From Pseudomonadales bacterium (GTDB taxonomy: Bacteria; Pseudomonadota; Gammaproteobacteria; Pseudomonadales; Ketobacteraceae): a stretch of 64,000 nucleotides of DNA. Below the pieces are notes generated by a model. The model was given only the letters and a program-made list of their open reading frames with translations. It was not told the origin of the DNA and did not search any database. The DNA is taken from the NCBI GenBank assembly GCA_002701845.1, contig NZXG01000031.1, forward strand, positions 1-64,000, in the 5' to 3' direction. The translations under genes were made by a program, and so were the position numbers. Shown piece after piece: positions 34,789 to 43,139 of this stretch. The first letter of the stretch is position 1. Each line of letters starts with the position of its first letter.

Positions 34789-36447
34789 TTAGCCGCGGAT
34801 AAAACCATCCACCTCCACGATTTGCGGCGGATATTCCAGACGGGCATCCTCACTCAACGGCTGAAAGTTGAATTCATAAACCACCTCCAGGGTTTCCTGG
34901 GCCACGTTGCCCGCCCGTTCCTTATAGCCGAACTGCCAGTTACCCAGCTTATAGTTCTGCAGATCACCGGCCTGTTCCCGGGCTTCCGCCAGGGCCTGAT
35001 CGAATGGCTTCACCGGCAGCTGCTGCACCACCTCGCCCAGTTCTCGCCAGATCTTACTGGCGGCGAACACGGTGCCGTCGTTGTTGAGTTGCACCTCCAG
35101 CACACCCCCGGCACCCAGCACCGGAATCACCGCGTTACTGCCCGCCACAGGCACGATACGCTTGTACATTACGCGCACATGCTTTTGCCAATCCTGCAGC
35201 TCACCGTCAGGTCCCTGAGTCTGAATATTCATGGCATTGCCGAAAGGCTCCGCCACGCTGGACTCATACAGCCCCTGCTGCCGCAGGTAAGCGGTGGCCG
35301 CCTCCACGTAGTCCGTCTCTTTTAACGGATCGGCGGTCACTTCCGGTTTGCGTTCACCCAACACCGATACCGCGCCACTCAGGGTACTGATCCGAATCCG
35401 GGCGCCGCGGCCATCAATTTCCTCCGCTGACACCAGCAGGTTTTCCAGCTTTTCAAACTGAAGGTTTGCATAAGGGTCGGGAATGGGCAAAGGAATCAGG
35501 CGATACACGGGCAAACGCTCGGGAATTTCAAAGACAAAGTCCGGCGCGTTATCGCGAAAGTTACTGAGAAACTGCAGATGCAGATAATCCCCGTCACCCA
35601 CCGGGTTGGGTTGCGGAGTGAAGGTCTGATCGAACAACGGCGTGGCCGTGGTGCTCAGGTTACCGCGGGTGATACAAAGCGGTACCACGTTGGCACGATT
35701 GCCGGTGCTGCGGTGCAGACCGTATATAAACGAATCCGCCACATCATAGGATTTGTTGTTGTAGTTATCCCAGATGCGGTTGGTTTCCGATTCGTGACAA
35801 TAGGCGGCGGTGGAGGCACCGCAGGCCATCCGCAAATTGGGCCCCAGGGCCGGCCCCCAGCGTTCATACACATTGCGCATGGCAAAGGAATCCGCCGAGC
35901 CATCAAATTCCTGCGGACAGCTGTACTCGAAATCGGTACCGCTGCCGGCGGGACAATCGTGGGGGCCATGGGCAAATACATCGCAGGAACACTGCCAGTA
36001 GTAACGCAACAGACCGGGGTTGATTTCACTGTAATTGCCGAGCAGCATATTGCCTTGGGAGGCGTTATTGCCCAAGGTGTTCCACAAAGTGGGCGCGCCA
36101 TGGCCGGCGTAGAAAAATAACATGGCGCGGTCGATGCCGTCGGTGGTGTCGGTGTCCTGGCCACTGCCGATTTCATCAGCGTCATAATAAAAGCTGTTCA
36201 TATTACTGCCGCCAACATGCATATGGCGCTTAACCCAGGTATCGGGCACATGGTTGGCCGCGGATGCGGTGCCATCCATTTCGGTACCGTATAAAAACTC
36301 TTCCGCAGTATCGATGTGCCAGTCGGTATTACCGTGGGCAGTGATGACCGAGTTGCCGATGGGATTGCCCTCTTCACAGGCGGCGAGAGCCAACAGCAAA
36401 CAACCGGCCCCCAGCAACCTGACCATGGGTGATTGGAAAATTTTCAT
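34789..36447 (-). CDS. Lipoprotein with caspase-like (clan CD-like) His/Cys pattern
   Basis: The 552-aa protein starts with a lipoprotein signal (lipobox LAAC, Cys 24). A hydrophobic strand ending in His-Gly (AMLFFYAGHG, His 116) is followed about 37 residues later by another strand ending in Cys (LLRYYWQCSC, Cys 153). This H-G then C order is the layout of caspase/gingipain-like peptidases and of related domains such as DUF6345. The region has many further Cys (165 and others), suiting an extracytoplasmic, disulphide-bonded protein. The C-terminal half (about 330-550) is a separate unrecognised region with DPLKETDYVEAATAYLRQQGL. It sits alone between the two injection systems. Peptidase activity is inferred from the pattern only. 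Confidence 0.6.
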   Translation of the reverse strand: MKIFQSPMVRLLGAGCLLLALAACEEGNPIGNSVITAHGNTDWHIDTAEEFLYGTEMDGTASAANHVPDTWVKRHMHVGGSNMNSFYYDADEIGSGQDTDTTDGIDRAMLFFYAGHGAPTLWNTLGNNASQGNMLLGNYSEINPGLLRYYWQCSCDVFAHGPHDCPAGSGTDFEYSCPQEFDGSADSFAMRNVYERWGPALGPNLRMACGASTAAYCHESETNRIWDNYNNKSYDVADSFIYGLHRSTGNRANVVPLCITRGNLSTTATPLFDQTFTPQPNPVGDGDYLHLQFLSNFRDNAPDFVFEIPERLPVYRLIPLPIPDPYANLQFEKLENLLVSAEEIDGRGARIRISTLSGAVSVLGERKPEVTADPLKETDYVEAATAYLRQQGLYESSVAEPFGNAMNIQTQGPDGELQDWQKHVRVMYKRIVPVAGSNAVIPVLGAGGVLEVQLNNDGTVFAASKIWRELGEVVQQLPVKPFDQALAEAREQAGDLQNYKLGNWQFGYKERAGNVAQETLEVVYEFNFQPLSEDARLEYPPQIVEVDGFIRG

Positions 36448-36975
36448 GGTGCAGTCCTTTTTTATTTACGAATGGAAGTCGTTACGACTTTTTATCTGTG
36501 CCCCAATGAGCGGTTTCAGTCTGAACCAGGGCCGACAACAGCAGAAGGCAATACTTGGGACTGCAACCGTGAATATTGAAACTGCAAGGCAACGCTGTTC
36601 ATAAATCGACCAAGAGCACACAGCATTCGCCGTCTTATTTTACGCGACTGCTGATAGTTTTGATCTGTGGCAATTTTCCTGATTCCTTCACGGCAGGATG
36701 ACCACCATAAAGCGCTTGCAGACACCAGCGCTTTGTTTTAGCCTGATCGAAATTACAACATAGCAATGCACCTATCGTGTTCCCTTGGTAAGCCGTCGGC
36801 GATACGGTGACAACTTCATTACCAAAGTTGCTGTACTGTTGCTGCGCTTAAGTCGCTGCACTTTGGTAATGAATTGCACAGACAACTGAAACGCATTCCA
36901 AAACAATAGTTATCTGCTGTTGCCACTGGCGCTGCATGCGGGTTGTTATTGCCCGCGCGCAACCAAGGAGAGTGA
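36448..36975. other. 528-bp upstream region of the eCIS-like operon
   Basis: No gene is visible. It contains the start-side signals of the lipoprotein gene on the left (AAAGGACTGCACC before its ATG), a 14-bp inverted repeat at 36815-36873, and the ribosome site AAGGAGAG before ATG 36976. Because the downstream genes are packed for 27 kb, the main promoter of the eCIS-like operon should be here; no clear sigma70 or sigma54 promoter was identified by eye. Confidence 0.5.
36815..36873. repeat. 14-bp perfect inverted repeat upstream of the eCIS-like operon
   Basis: TTCATTACCAAAGT (36815-36828) is repeated inverted as ACTTTGGTAATGAA (36860-36873), separated by 31 bp. The arms are AT-balanced and have no T-run, so an operator or a regulatory hairpin in the leader is more likely than a terminator. 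It ends about 100 bp before the first gene of the operon. Confidence 0.75.
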
Positions 36976-37572
36976 ATGGCTTCGTACAAAGGCGTGCAGG
37001 GTGCACTGACCGCATTGGAAGATTTTTTCAAGGGCCGACTGCCTGCGGATCTGAGCGCCGGGCCCACCAATGCGCGGGTAAGCCTGTTGGGCAGCGCCGA
37101 CATCGCCAACAAACTCAACGGCAATTTACTGGGCATCTACCTGCACCGACTCACCATTGATGACCACGGTCGGGCCCGTTATTTTGCGCCCCGGGGCACG
37201 GACAACAGTGGCCCACAACCGGAGCTGCCGGTGAATTTGCACTTTTTGCTGATCGCCAATGCCGGCAGCGCCACCGTGGAAGCGGACCTGATGAGCTGGG
37301 CCATGGTGGAGCTGGCCAACCACAGCCAATTGGATATCTCCCACATTCAGGACATTGATGACGAATGGGGGCAGACCGAAATTCTCACCATCACCCCCGA
37401 CGAAATGAGCACGGAAGACCTGATGCGGATTTGGGATGTGTTTGAATCCCCCTACACCAGCACCATGGCCTATACCGCGAAAACCGTGCGCCTGCGGCTG
37501 AACCCACAACGCTCGGAGGGCCCGCCGGTGGTCACCCGGGTATTCCCGGGAGGTCGCCGTGCCGACGATTAA
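36976..37572 (+). CDS. Pvc16-like tube-terminator protein (DUF4255)
   Basis: The 198-aa protein matches the DUF4255/Pvc16 N-terminal family: it starts MASYKGVQGALTALEDFF and has LPVNLHFLLIANA, then EADLMSWAMVELANH and LRIWDVF-like FESPYTSTMAYTAKTVRL. Pvc16/Afp16 caps the distal end of tube and sheath and sets their length. In the classical PVC and Afp operons this gene is the last structural gene; here it is first. It overlaps the next gene by 14 bp. ATG 36976 has AAGGAGAG upstream. Confidence 0.9.
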   Translation: MASYKGVQGALTALEDFFKGRLPADLSAGPTNARVSLLGSADIANKLNGNLLGIYLHRLTIDDHGRARYFAPRGTDNSGPQPELPVNLHFLLIANAGSATVEADLMSWAMVELANHSQLDISHIQDIDDEWGQTEILTITPDEMSTEDLMRIWDVFESPYTSTMAYTAKTVRLRLNPQRSEGPPVVTRVFPGGRRADD

Positions 37573-38350
37573 GGTGCTGGAAACCAATGTGCTGCATGTC
37601 AGCGACGTCATCATCTGGCTCGATGGCAGTAGCGCCGAAGCCACCACGGATATGAACCGGGTTCCCCACCCCTTGCACTGGCAACTGAGCCAGCGCCCCG
37701 GGGATCTGCAATGGCGGCACAGCGCTGGTAAAACCGCCCTTTGGCAACGACCCGCGGAGCCCATGATCAACGGCCCGGCGGACACCGCCGACAAAACGTT
37801 CAGCGCCGGCCCCGGCTTTACCATCAGCGGCGTGATCGAGGATCCCAAACAGTTTTTCAATCCCCGGTTGTTTTCCCTCACCGCCGGCGCCAGCGATGTG
37901 CCGGTGCCGGGGCAACCGGTGCCATTGTATCCCTCGCCCCTGGGGACCCGCTTTGGCAGCGCCGGCGGTTTGATCGCCAACCTGCGCTTCAACGCCACCG
38001 GCGACCCGGTGCCCTGGGCCCTGCTGACCCTCAGTGTCAGCGTGCCCGGCGGTACTACCCAGACCTATCGCGCCCAGGCGGATGCCCGGGGGGACGTATT
38101 GATCCCCCTGCAGCGGTTGCCGCCCCTGCCGGAAGGCATTGAGCATTACAACGCGCAACTGGCGGTCCGCGCCCTGGCCGATGCCGACCCCGGTGAGCCC
38201 GTGAATCCCGACGACCTGGAGGCCGTGGAGCTGGAAAGCCTCACCACCCCCGGATCGTTTGTCGACCCCATCGGATTACAGGTAGTACCCGGTGAGATTC
38301 AATTAATCCGATCCGCCAGTCAGGATCATTTAGCCGTGCAACCCAGTTGA
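37559..38350 (+). CDS. Unknown eCIS-associated beta-rich protein
   Basis: The 263-aa protein starts at GTG 37559 inside the end of the Pvc16-like gene. The N-terminal part (1-95) is unrecognised. The middle (about 95-215) reads as a beta-sandwich with the pattern NLRFNATGDPVPWALLTLSV...YRAQADARGDVLIPLQRLP, like carboxypeptidase-regulatory or Cna-B-type domains, which often act as structural spacers. It has no signal or membrane segment. Position between the terminator and sheath genes suggests a structural role at the distal cap. The assignment is inference. Confidence 0.65.
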   Translation: MPTIKVLETNVLHVSDVIIWLDGSSAEATTDMNRVPHPLHWQLSQRPGDLQWRHSAGKTALWQRPAEPMINGPADTADKTFSAGPGFTISGVIEDPKQFFNPRLFSLTAGASDVPVPGQPVPLYPSPLGTRFGSAGGLIANLRFNATGDPVPWALLTLSVSVPGGTTQTYRAQADARGDVLIPLQRLPPLPEGIEHYNAQLAVRALADADPGEPVNPDDLEAVELESLTTPGSFVDPIGLQVVPGEIQLIRSASQDHLAVQPS

Positions 38351-38372
38351 CCGTGATAACGAGGAGAAGACC

Positions 38373-40526
38373 ATGCCTGAATACCTAGCGCCGGGTGTGT
38401 ATGTAGAGGAAGTCAGCTTTCGTTCCAAATCCATCGAGGGAGTGGGCACCAGCGTGGCGGGCATCGTTGGCCCCACCCGCTTCGGCCCTTTGCAAGGACG
38501 GCCGGAGGTGGTCACCAGCTTCGCCGACTTCACCCGCATCTATGGCGACGTGCAGAACCTGGCACTGGGTGGCAGTGACCTGCTGAACCACACCGCCATC
38601 GCCGCCAAGGCTTTTTTTGATGGCGGCGGCAAGCAACTGTACGTGTCGCGGGTGGCCAACTACAACCTGCCCACGGACGGCTTTGCCAGCGCCGCCGACA
38701 GTTCCGATCATGTGACCTTCCAGGCCCGCTTTCCCGGCGCCATGGGGGATCTCACCCTGGAATTGCAGTGGCGGGACAGTGAGAACCTGATGCAGTCCAC
38801 GGTCACCACTGCGCCCCAGGACGGCGACATTGTGTTTATCGACGCCAGTGGCCTGCCTCAGGAAGCAGTGGCCAACGGCGGCCTGCCGGCTTCCCATTTT
38901 CCCATGGCCGTGCGGGGCGTGGTGCAACGTACCGGCGACCACCTGACGGTGCTGGATGATCTGGTGGAGATCACCGCCGACGATGGCGCCACCCTGGGGG
39001 CCGGAGACCTTGCCAGCGCCGATGGCCATCTGGTGCTGGCCAACCTGGTGAACGATGCCGATACCAGCATCAGTTACACCCATGTGATTGCCCGCCGCCC
39101 CACCAGCGGCGCACTGGCCGACGGCACTTCCGCGGTGCTGACCCTGAGCGAGGAAACCGATCTTTCCGCATTTCACAGCGGCAGCCACTGGGGCACCCTC
39201 ACCACGTTGCGGGGCACATTGAACGCGGCCGGCACGGTATTTACCGTGGACGGCAGCGGCCTGAATCCCGGCGTGGGCAGCGCCATCGATCTGTATCTGG
39301 CGGCCCTGGCCGCCGCCCCCGGCAGTGTCAGAACCGTGATGGTGCAACGGGCGTTTGATATCAATGTTCGCAGTGGCGGCGCCAACGGCCCGGTGGTGCA
39401 TACCTATGGCAATCTCACCTCCGCCCCCAGTGGCGCCACCAGTCTGGCCAGCGTCATGACCGCCAGCCCCAGCGCCCGTTACGATCAGCTCACCAGCCCG
39501 GTGCAGTGTGAGCTGGCGGACAGCATCAGTGGCGAGCAGGTGATGGCGGCCCTGTTTGAACTGTTCGATTCCGCCGCTCTGAGCCCGGGGCCCAATTCCG
39601 TGGACGGCCCCCGCTATCTGATTCATCTCAGCGGCGGCAGCGACGGCGCCGCCCCGGAAGCGGTGCACTATGGCGGCAGCAGTGATGAAGTGAATGGCAG
39701 CAGTGGTTTTGCCGCGCTGGAGGATATCGAGGATATCGCCATCGTAATGACGCCGGCGGCGGCCGCCGACATCACCCACCATCAGGCCATCGTGGTGGAA
39801 ATGCAGAAACACTGCCGCAAAATGCGCTACCGGGTGGGCATCGCGGACAGCCGGGCGGATATGGCCCTGTCCGAAGTGCGTCAGTTCCGTTCCCAGTTCG
39901 ACGATTCCCGCCTGGCCCTGTACTACCCCTGGGTGGTCACCGCCGATCCCCGGGGCATCGAGCCCAGCATCAACGTACCACCCGCCGGCTTTATTGCCGG
40001 GGTCTATGCCAACACTGATGTGCAGCGCGGGGTGCACAAGGCGCCCGCCAACGAACCGGTGATCGGCGCCCTGGGTTTCGCCCAGGACATCAACCGGTTC
40101 CAGCAGGAACTGCTCAATCCCGATGGCGTCAACTGCCTGCGGTCGTTCCCCGGCCGCGGCCATCGGGTGTGGGGCGGTCGCACCCTGTCCAGCGATCCGG
40201 AATGGAAATACGTCAATGTGCGGCGCTACTTCCTGTACCTGGAGCGCTCCATCGAGAAGTCCACCCAGTGGGTGGTGTTCGAGCCCAATGGCGAACGACT
40301 GTGGGATAACGTGCGTATCAGCATTGAGAACTTCCTCTACAACGAATGGGTCAACGGCCGCCTGCTGGGCAGCGCCAAAACCGCCTACTTCGTTCGCTGC
40401 GACCGCAGCACCATGACCCAGAACGATCTGGATAACGGCCGCCTGGTGTGCGAAGTGGGTGTGGCCGCGCTGAAGCCGGCTGAATTCGTGATCTTCCGCA
40501 TCGGCCAGAAAACCGCTGACGCCTGA
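38373..40526 (+). CDS. Contractile sheath protein (major, Pvc2-4-like)
   Basis: The 717-aa protein opens with the tail-sheath signature EYLAPGVYVEEVSFRSKSIEGVGTSVAGIVG and has the C-terminal sheath domain (ALGFAQDINRFQQELLNPDGVNCLRSFPGRGHRVWGGRTL, then YVNVRRYFLYLERSIEKSTQW with VVFEPNGERLWDNV). It forms the outer contractile tube of the eCIS-like particle. The central region (about 130-400) is a large surface domain rich in Gly/Ala/Ser, longer than in Pvc2. It has a strong ribosome site (GAGGAGAAGACC) before ATG 38373. The main sheath call is sure; which Pvc sheath it equals is not. Confidence 0.95.
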   Translation: MPEYLAPGVYVEEVSFRSKSIEGVGTSVAGIVGPTRFGPLQGRPEVVTSFADFTRIYGDVQNLALGGSDLLNHTAIAAKAFFDGGGKQLYVSRVANYNLPTDGFASAADSSDHVTFQARFPGAMGDLTLELQWRDSENLMQSTVTTAPQDGDIVFIDASGLPQEAVANGGLPASHFPMAVRGVVQRTGDHLTVLDDLVEITADDGATLGAGDLASADGHLVLANLVNDADTSISYTHVIARRPTSGALADGTSAVLTLSEETDLSAFHSGSHWGTLTTLRGTLNAAGTVFTVDGSGLNPGVGSAIDLYLAALAAAPGSVRTVMVQRAFDINVRSGGANGPVVHTYGNLTSAPSGATSLASVMTASPSARYDQLTSPVQCELADSISGEQVMAALFELFDSAALSPGPNSVDGPRYLIHLSGGSDGAAPEAVHYGGSSDEVNGSSGFAALEDIEDIAIVMTPAAAADITHHQAIVVEMQKHCRKMRYRVGIADSRADMALSEVRQFRSQFDDSRLALYYPWVVTADPRGIEPSINVPPAGFIAGVYANTDVQRGVHKAPANEPVIGALGFAQDINRFQQELLNPDGVNCLRSFPGRGHRVWGGRTLSSDPEWKYVNVRRYFLYLERSIEKSTQWVVFEPNGERLWDNVRISIENFLYNEWVNGRLLGSAKTAYFVRCDRSTMTQNDLDNGRLVCEVGVAALKPAEFVIFRIGQKTADA

Positions 40527-40566
40527 TTGAAGGCAGACCCAAGACGTCAAGAACGAGGAACAGGAA

Positions 40567-41022
40567 ATGGCACAGTTTCGAGAAACCCCTTACAGCGTTT
40601 TCAATTATCTGGTGAACCTGGACGATGGCAGCGAAGGGGGCGTGGCCGGCGGTTTTTCCGAGGTATCCGGCCTCAATGCCGAGGTCACCGTGGCTGAATA
40701 CCGCAATGGCAATTCGCCGGTGAATTACGTCACCAAGATTCCCGCCATTCACAAGGCCGGTGATGTCACCCTGAAACGGGGTGTGATCGGCGCCGACAAC
40801 ATTTACACCTGGCTGGAACAGATCCGGGCCGGCGACGTGGACGCCAAGCGCAATATCACCGTCAAGCTGCGCAGTGAAAACGCCGCCAATACCGTGGTCA
40901 CCTGGAAGTTGTTCAACGCCATGCCCATCAAGTGGACCGGCCCCACCCTCACCGCCAAAGGTGGCAGCGATGTGGCCATCGAGGAGCTGGTGCTGGCGGT
41001 GGAACACATCGAGCAGGAGTAA
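40567..41022 (+). CDS. Inner tube protein (Pvc1/5-like)
   Basis: The 151-aa protein has the gp19-like tube pattern: YSVFNYLVNLDDG (about 8-20), GGFSEVSGLNAEVTVAEYRNG, and GDVTLKRGVIGADNIYTWLEQI, and ends with IEELVLAVEHIEQE. Tube proteins of about 150 aa stack as hexameric rings inside the sheath and carry cargo in the lumen. It follows the main sheath gene by 40 bp. It is probably the major tube subunit. Confidence 0.95.
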   Translation: MAQFRETPYSVFNYLVNLDDGSEGGVAGGFSEVSGLNAEVTVAEYRNGNSPVNYVTKIPAIHKAGDVTLKRGVIGADNIYTWLEQIRAGDVDAKRNITVKLRSENAANTVVTWKLFNAMPIKWTGPTLTAKGGSDVAIEELVLAVEHIEQE

Positions 41023-41032
41023 GGCAGGCACC

Positions 41033-42553
41033 ATGCAACAGTGGCTGGCATCCCGCGTTAACCTGACCCCCAGGCCCAGGCCGCGCCCCAATGTGGCGCT
41101 GGCGGTGGCCATGCTGGGCCATTGCCCCGGCCCGGTACGGGTGGAACGTTTGCTGGCCATGGCCGACACCCTGACCGAAATGCGCCAGATCGGCCTGGGG
41201 CCGGTGTTGCAGCGGCTGGGCAACGGCACCGCCAGCAGCGGGGAACAGCAGCTGCAGCAGCTGCCCATCCCCCTGCAGTCGCGGGCTGAGTTCCACGATA
41301 TCTTCCCCGCCGCCGGCACCACCGACACCGAGTACGTCAGCCTGCTGGCGGGGCGCCGGGCCTGGCTGCCCCGGGCGGTGGATGACTTTTTTGCCAATGG
41401 CGGTGAAAAATTATGGCTGGTGGCCATCCCGGAAAGCGAAGGGCTGAGCGGTTTTCTGCCGGCCCCGAACACCCTGCTGCATGAGCCCGCCAGCCTGCGG
41501 GGCGTGGCCACCGTGGCCGCGATACCAGAGGTGGGTAGCCTGGCTCTGCCGGACCTGGAACGATTGCAGGTGCCGGCGCGACTGGCGGACGTGCCGAGGG
41601 TACGGCTGGACAATCCCAGCCCCCGGTTTCTGCCCTGCGGTACGGTCATCGACGATGATCACCGGGAACGGCGCAACAGCGGCGAGATGGAGCTGAGCCA
41701 GATGCCCGATCCGGCGCCTTTCAATCAACTGCTGCAGGGCATCCTGCCATTTCTCAGTGAGCACCGGCCGGATCTGCAGATCCTGCTGACCCTGCCCCTG
41801 GCTTACGCCGCGGAGCTGGATACCCCGGCCCCGGATCCCGCCGCTCTGCAAACCCTGCGGGATATTCGCGACGGCGACAGCGGCCACCGCCTGCGGCAGA
41901 TGCAGTTTGTGTTTCCCTATTTACGGGGCGCGGATTATGCCCTGCACTCTCCGGTGGGCATCATCAGTGGCCGGCAAAGCGCCCGCGCCCAGCAACAGGG
42001 CCCCTGGCGTTCCGTGGCCGGTCAGCCTTTGCAGACCGATGGCCTGCCCTACCCCGCCCAGTCGGTGGCCGCCACCGTGGCCCTGCGCAATGATCCGGGT
42101 ATCGGCATATTGCGCGCCCGCCAGGGGCGGGTAACCCTGGATGACGAACGACTGGTGATGCCGGCGCTGCATCCCCAGGACTATGCCCACAGCAATGATC
42201 TCAGCCGTTTCGATGGTTTTCGGGCCGCGGAAATCATGCGCCTGCTGGGTTATCTGCAACGTCAGCTGCGGGCCCTGGGGGAACAGTTGCTGTTCACGGT
42301 GGACTATCGCGATCCCCGCCCCCGGCTGTTGCTGGAGCGGTTTTTCCGCCACCTGCAGCAACAAGGGGCGTTGCGGGGCGCCACCGCGGAAGAGGCCTTT
42401 CACATCGAGGAAATCCGCTCCCGGGAGGGCCAGATGATCTATGAAATACGCATTGCACCGGCGTTCCCCATTGATCAATTGCGGCTCACGTTCAGCAATC
42501 TCAATGGTCAGTGGCAGGGCCGGGTAAATCCGGGAGGCATCAGCCATGTCTGA
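41033..42553 (+). CDS. Second sheath-like protein (Pvc3/4-type)
   Basis: The 506-aa protein lies between the two tube genes, where PVC-type operons have additional sheath paralogues. Recognisable parts are VDDFFANGGEKLWLVAIP (about 107-124) and the C-terminal GFRAAEIMRLLGYLQRQLRALGEQLLFTVD, with YEIRIAPAFPIDQLRLTF at the end. It lacks the typical PGVYVEE start and is divergent from the main sheath, with a leading RPRPRPN stretch. It probably forms a minor, baseplate-proximal ring. I chose ATG 41033, 11 bases after the tube stop, over a frame extension to 40874 that runs through the tube gene. Confidence 0.8.
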   Translation: MQQWLASRVNLTPRPRPRPNVALAVAMLGHCPGPVRVERLLAMADTLTEMRQIGLGPVLQRLGNGTASSGEQQLQQLPIPLQSRAEFHDIFPAAGTTDTEYVSLLAGRRAWLPRAVDDFFANGGEKLWLVAIPESEGLSGFLPAPNTLLHEPASLRGVATVAAIPEVGSLALPDLERLQVPARLADVPRVRLDNPSPRFLPCGTVIDDDHRERRNSGEMELSQMPDPAPFNQLLQGILPFLSEHRPDLQILLTLPLAYAAELDTPAPDPAALQTLRDIRDGDSGHRLRQMQFVFPYLRGADYALHSPVGIISGRQSARAQQQGPWRSVAGQPLQTDGLPYPAQSVAATVALRNDPGIGILRARQGRVTLDDERLVMPALHPQDYAHSNDLSRFDGFRAAEIMRLLGYLQRQLRALGEQLLFTVDYRDPRPRLLLERFFRHLQQQGALRGATAEEAFHIEEIRSREGQMIYEIRIAPAFPIDQLRLTFSNLNGQWQGRVNPGGISHV

Positions 42554-43109
42554 ATTCGTGCCCTTCCGGTTTCGGGTCAATCTGTATAACAGCAGCAATA
42601 ACCAGTTGCTTTGTGCCGGTGCCTTCAGCGAGGTGAGCGGTTTTGAGCTCACCATGGAGCCCAAGGCGATTCAGGAAGGGGGCCGCAACTGGGGCGAGCT
42701 GCAACGCAGCGGCATCACCAAATTCGCGCCCATGGTATTGAAACGGGGGGTCACCACCGTGAACGATCTGTGGAGCTGGTTCGATGCCTGCAGTCGCGGC
42801 TCCAACTACGGCTATCGCCTGCATGGCGAAATCCTGGTGCTGGGCAATCCCACCACCACGGTGGCGGCGGGCAACGGTCAGGATTCCCATCCCAGTGTCA
42901 GCGTCAGTGAAAACCCGGTGATGACCTGGCGCCTGCAGGGGGTGCTGCCCACCAAGTTCAAGGGCCCGGACCTGAACGCCAGCGCCAACCAGGTGGCCAT
43001 TGAAGAAGTGCATCTGGTGCATGAAGGGCTGGAACTGGAACGCCCCCCCGCCAACAGCAACAGCAGCGGTGGCGCCAGCAATAATGGGGGAACCAACAGT
43101 GGTGGCTGA
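42546..43109 (+). CDS. Second tube protein (Pvc5-like)
   Basis: The 187-aa protein shares the gp19-like tube layout with the 151-aa protein: FRVNLYNSSNNQLLCAGAFSEVSGFELTMEPK, then MVLKRGVTTVNDLWSWFDA, and IEEVHLVHEGLELE. A low-complexity Asn/Ser/Gly tail of about 25 residues ends it. Such paralogues form the first tube rings above the spike. Its ATG overlaps the end of the upstream sheath gene by 8 bp, so the two are coupled. Confidence 0.9.
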   Translation: MSEFVPFRFRVNLYNSSNNQLLCAGAFSEVSGFELTMEPKAIQEGGRNWGELQRSGITKFAPMVLKRGVTTVNDLWSWFDACSRGSNYGYRLHGEILVLGNPTTTVAAGNGQDSHPSVSVSENPVMTWRLQGVLPTKFKGPDLNASANQVAIEEVHLVHEGLELERPPANSNSSGGASNNGGTNSGG

Positions 43110-43139
43110 TCGCGTGAATCCGAGGGAGGTGAAGCAACG

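Noticed and set aside
38385-40550. A 721-codon open frame on the minus strand opposite the sheath gene
   Set aside because: It is the complement-frame shadow of a GC-rich gene. Its translation is His/Gly/Val-rich without motifs, while the plus strand encodes a clear sheath protein.
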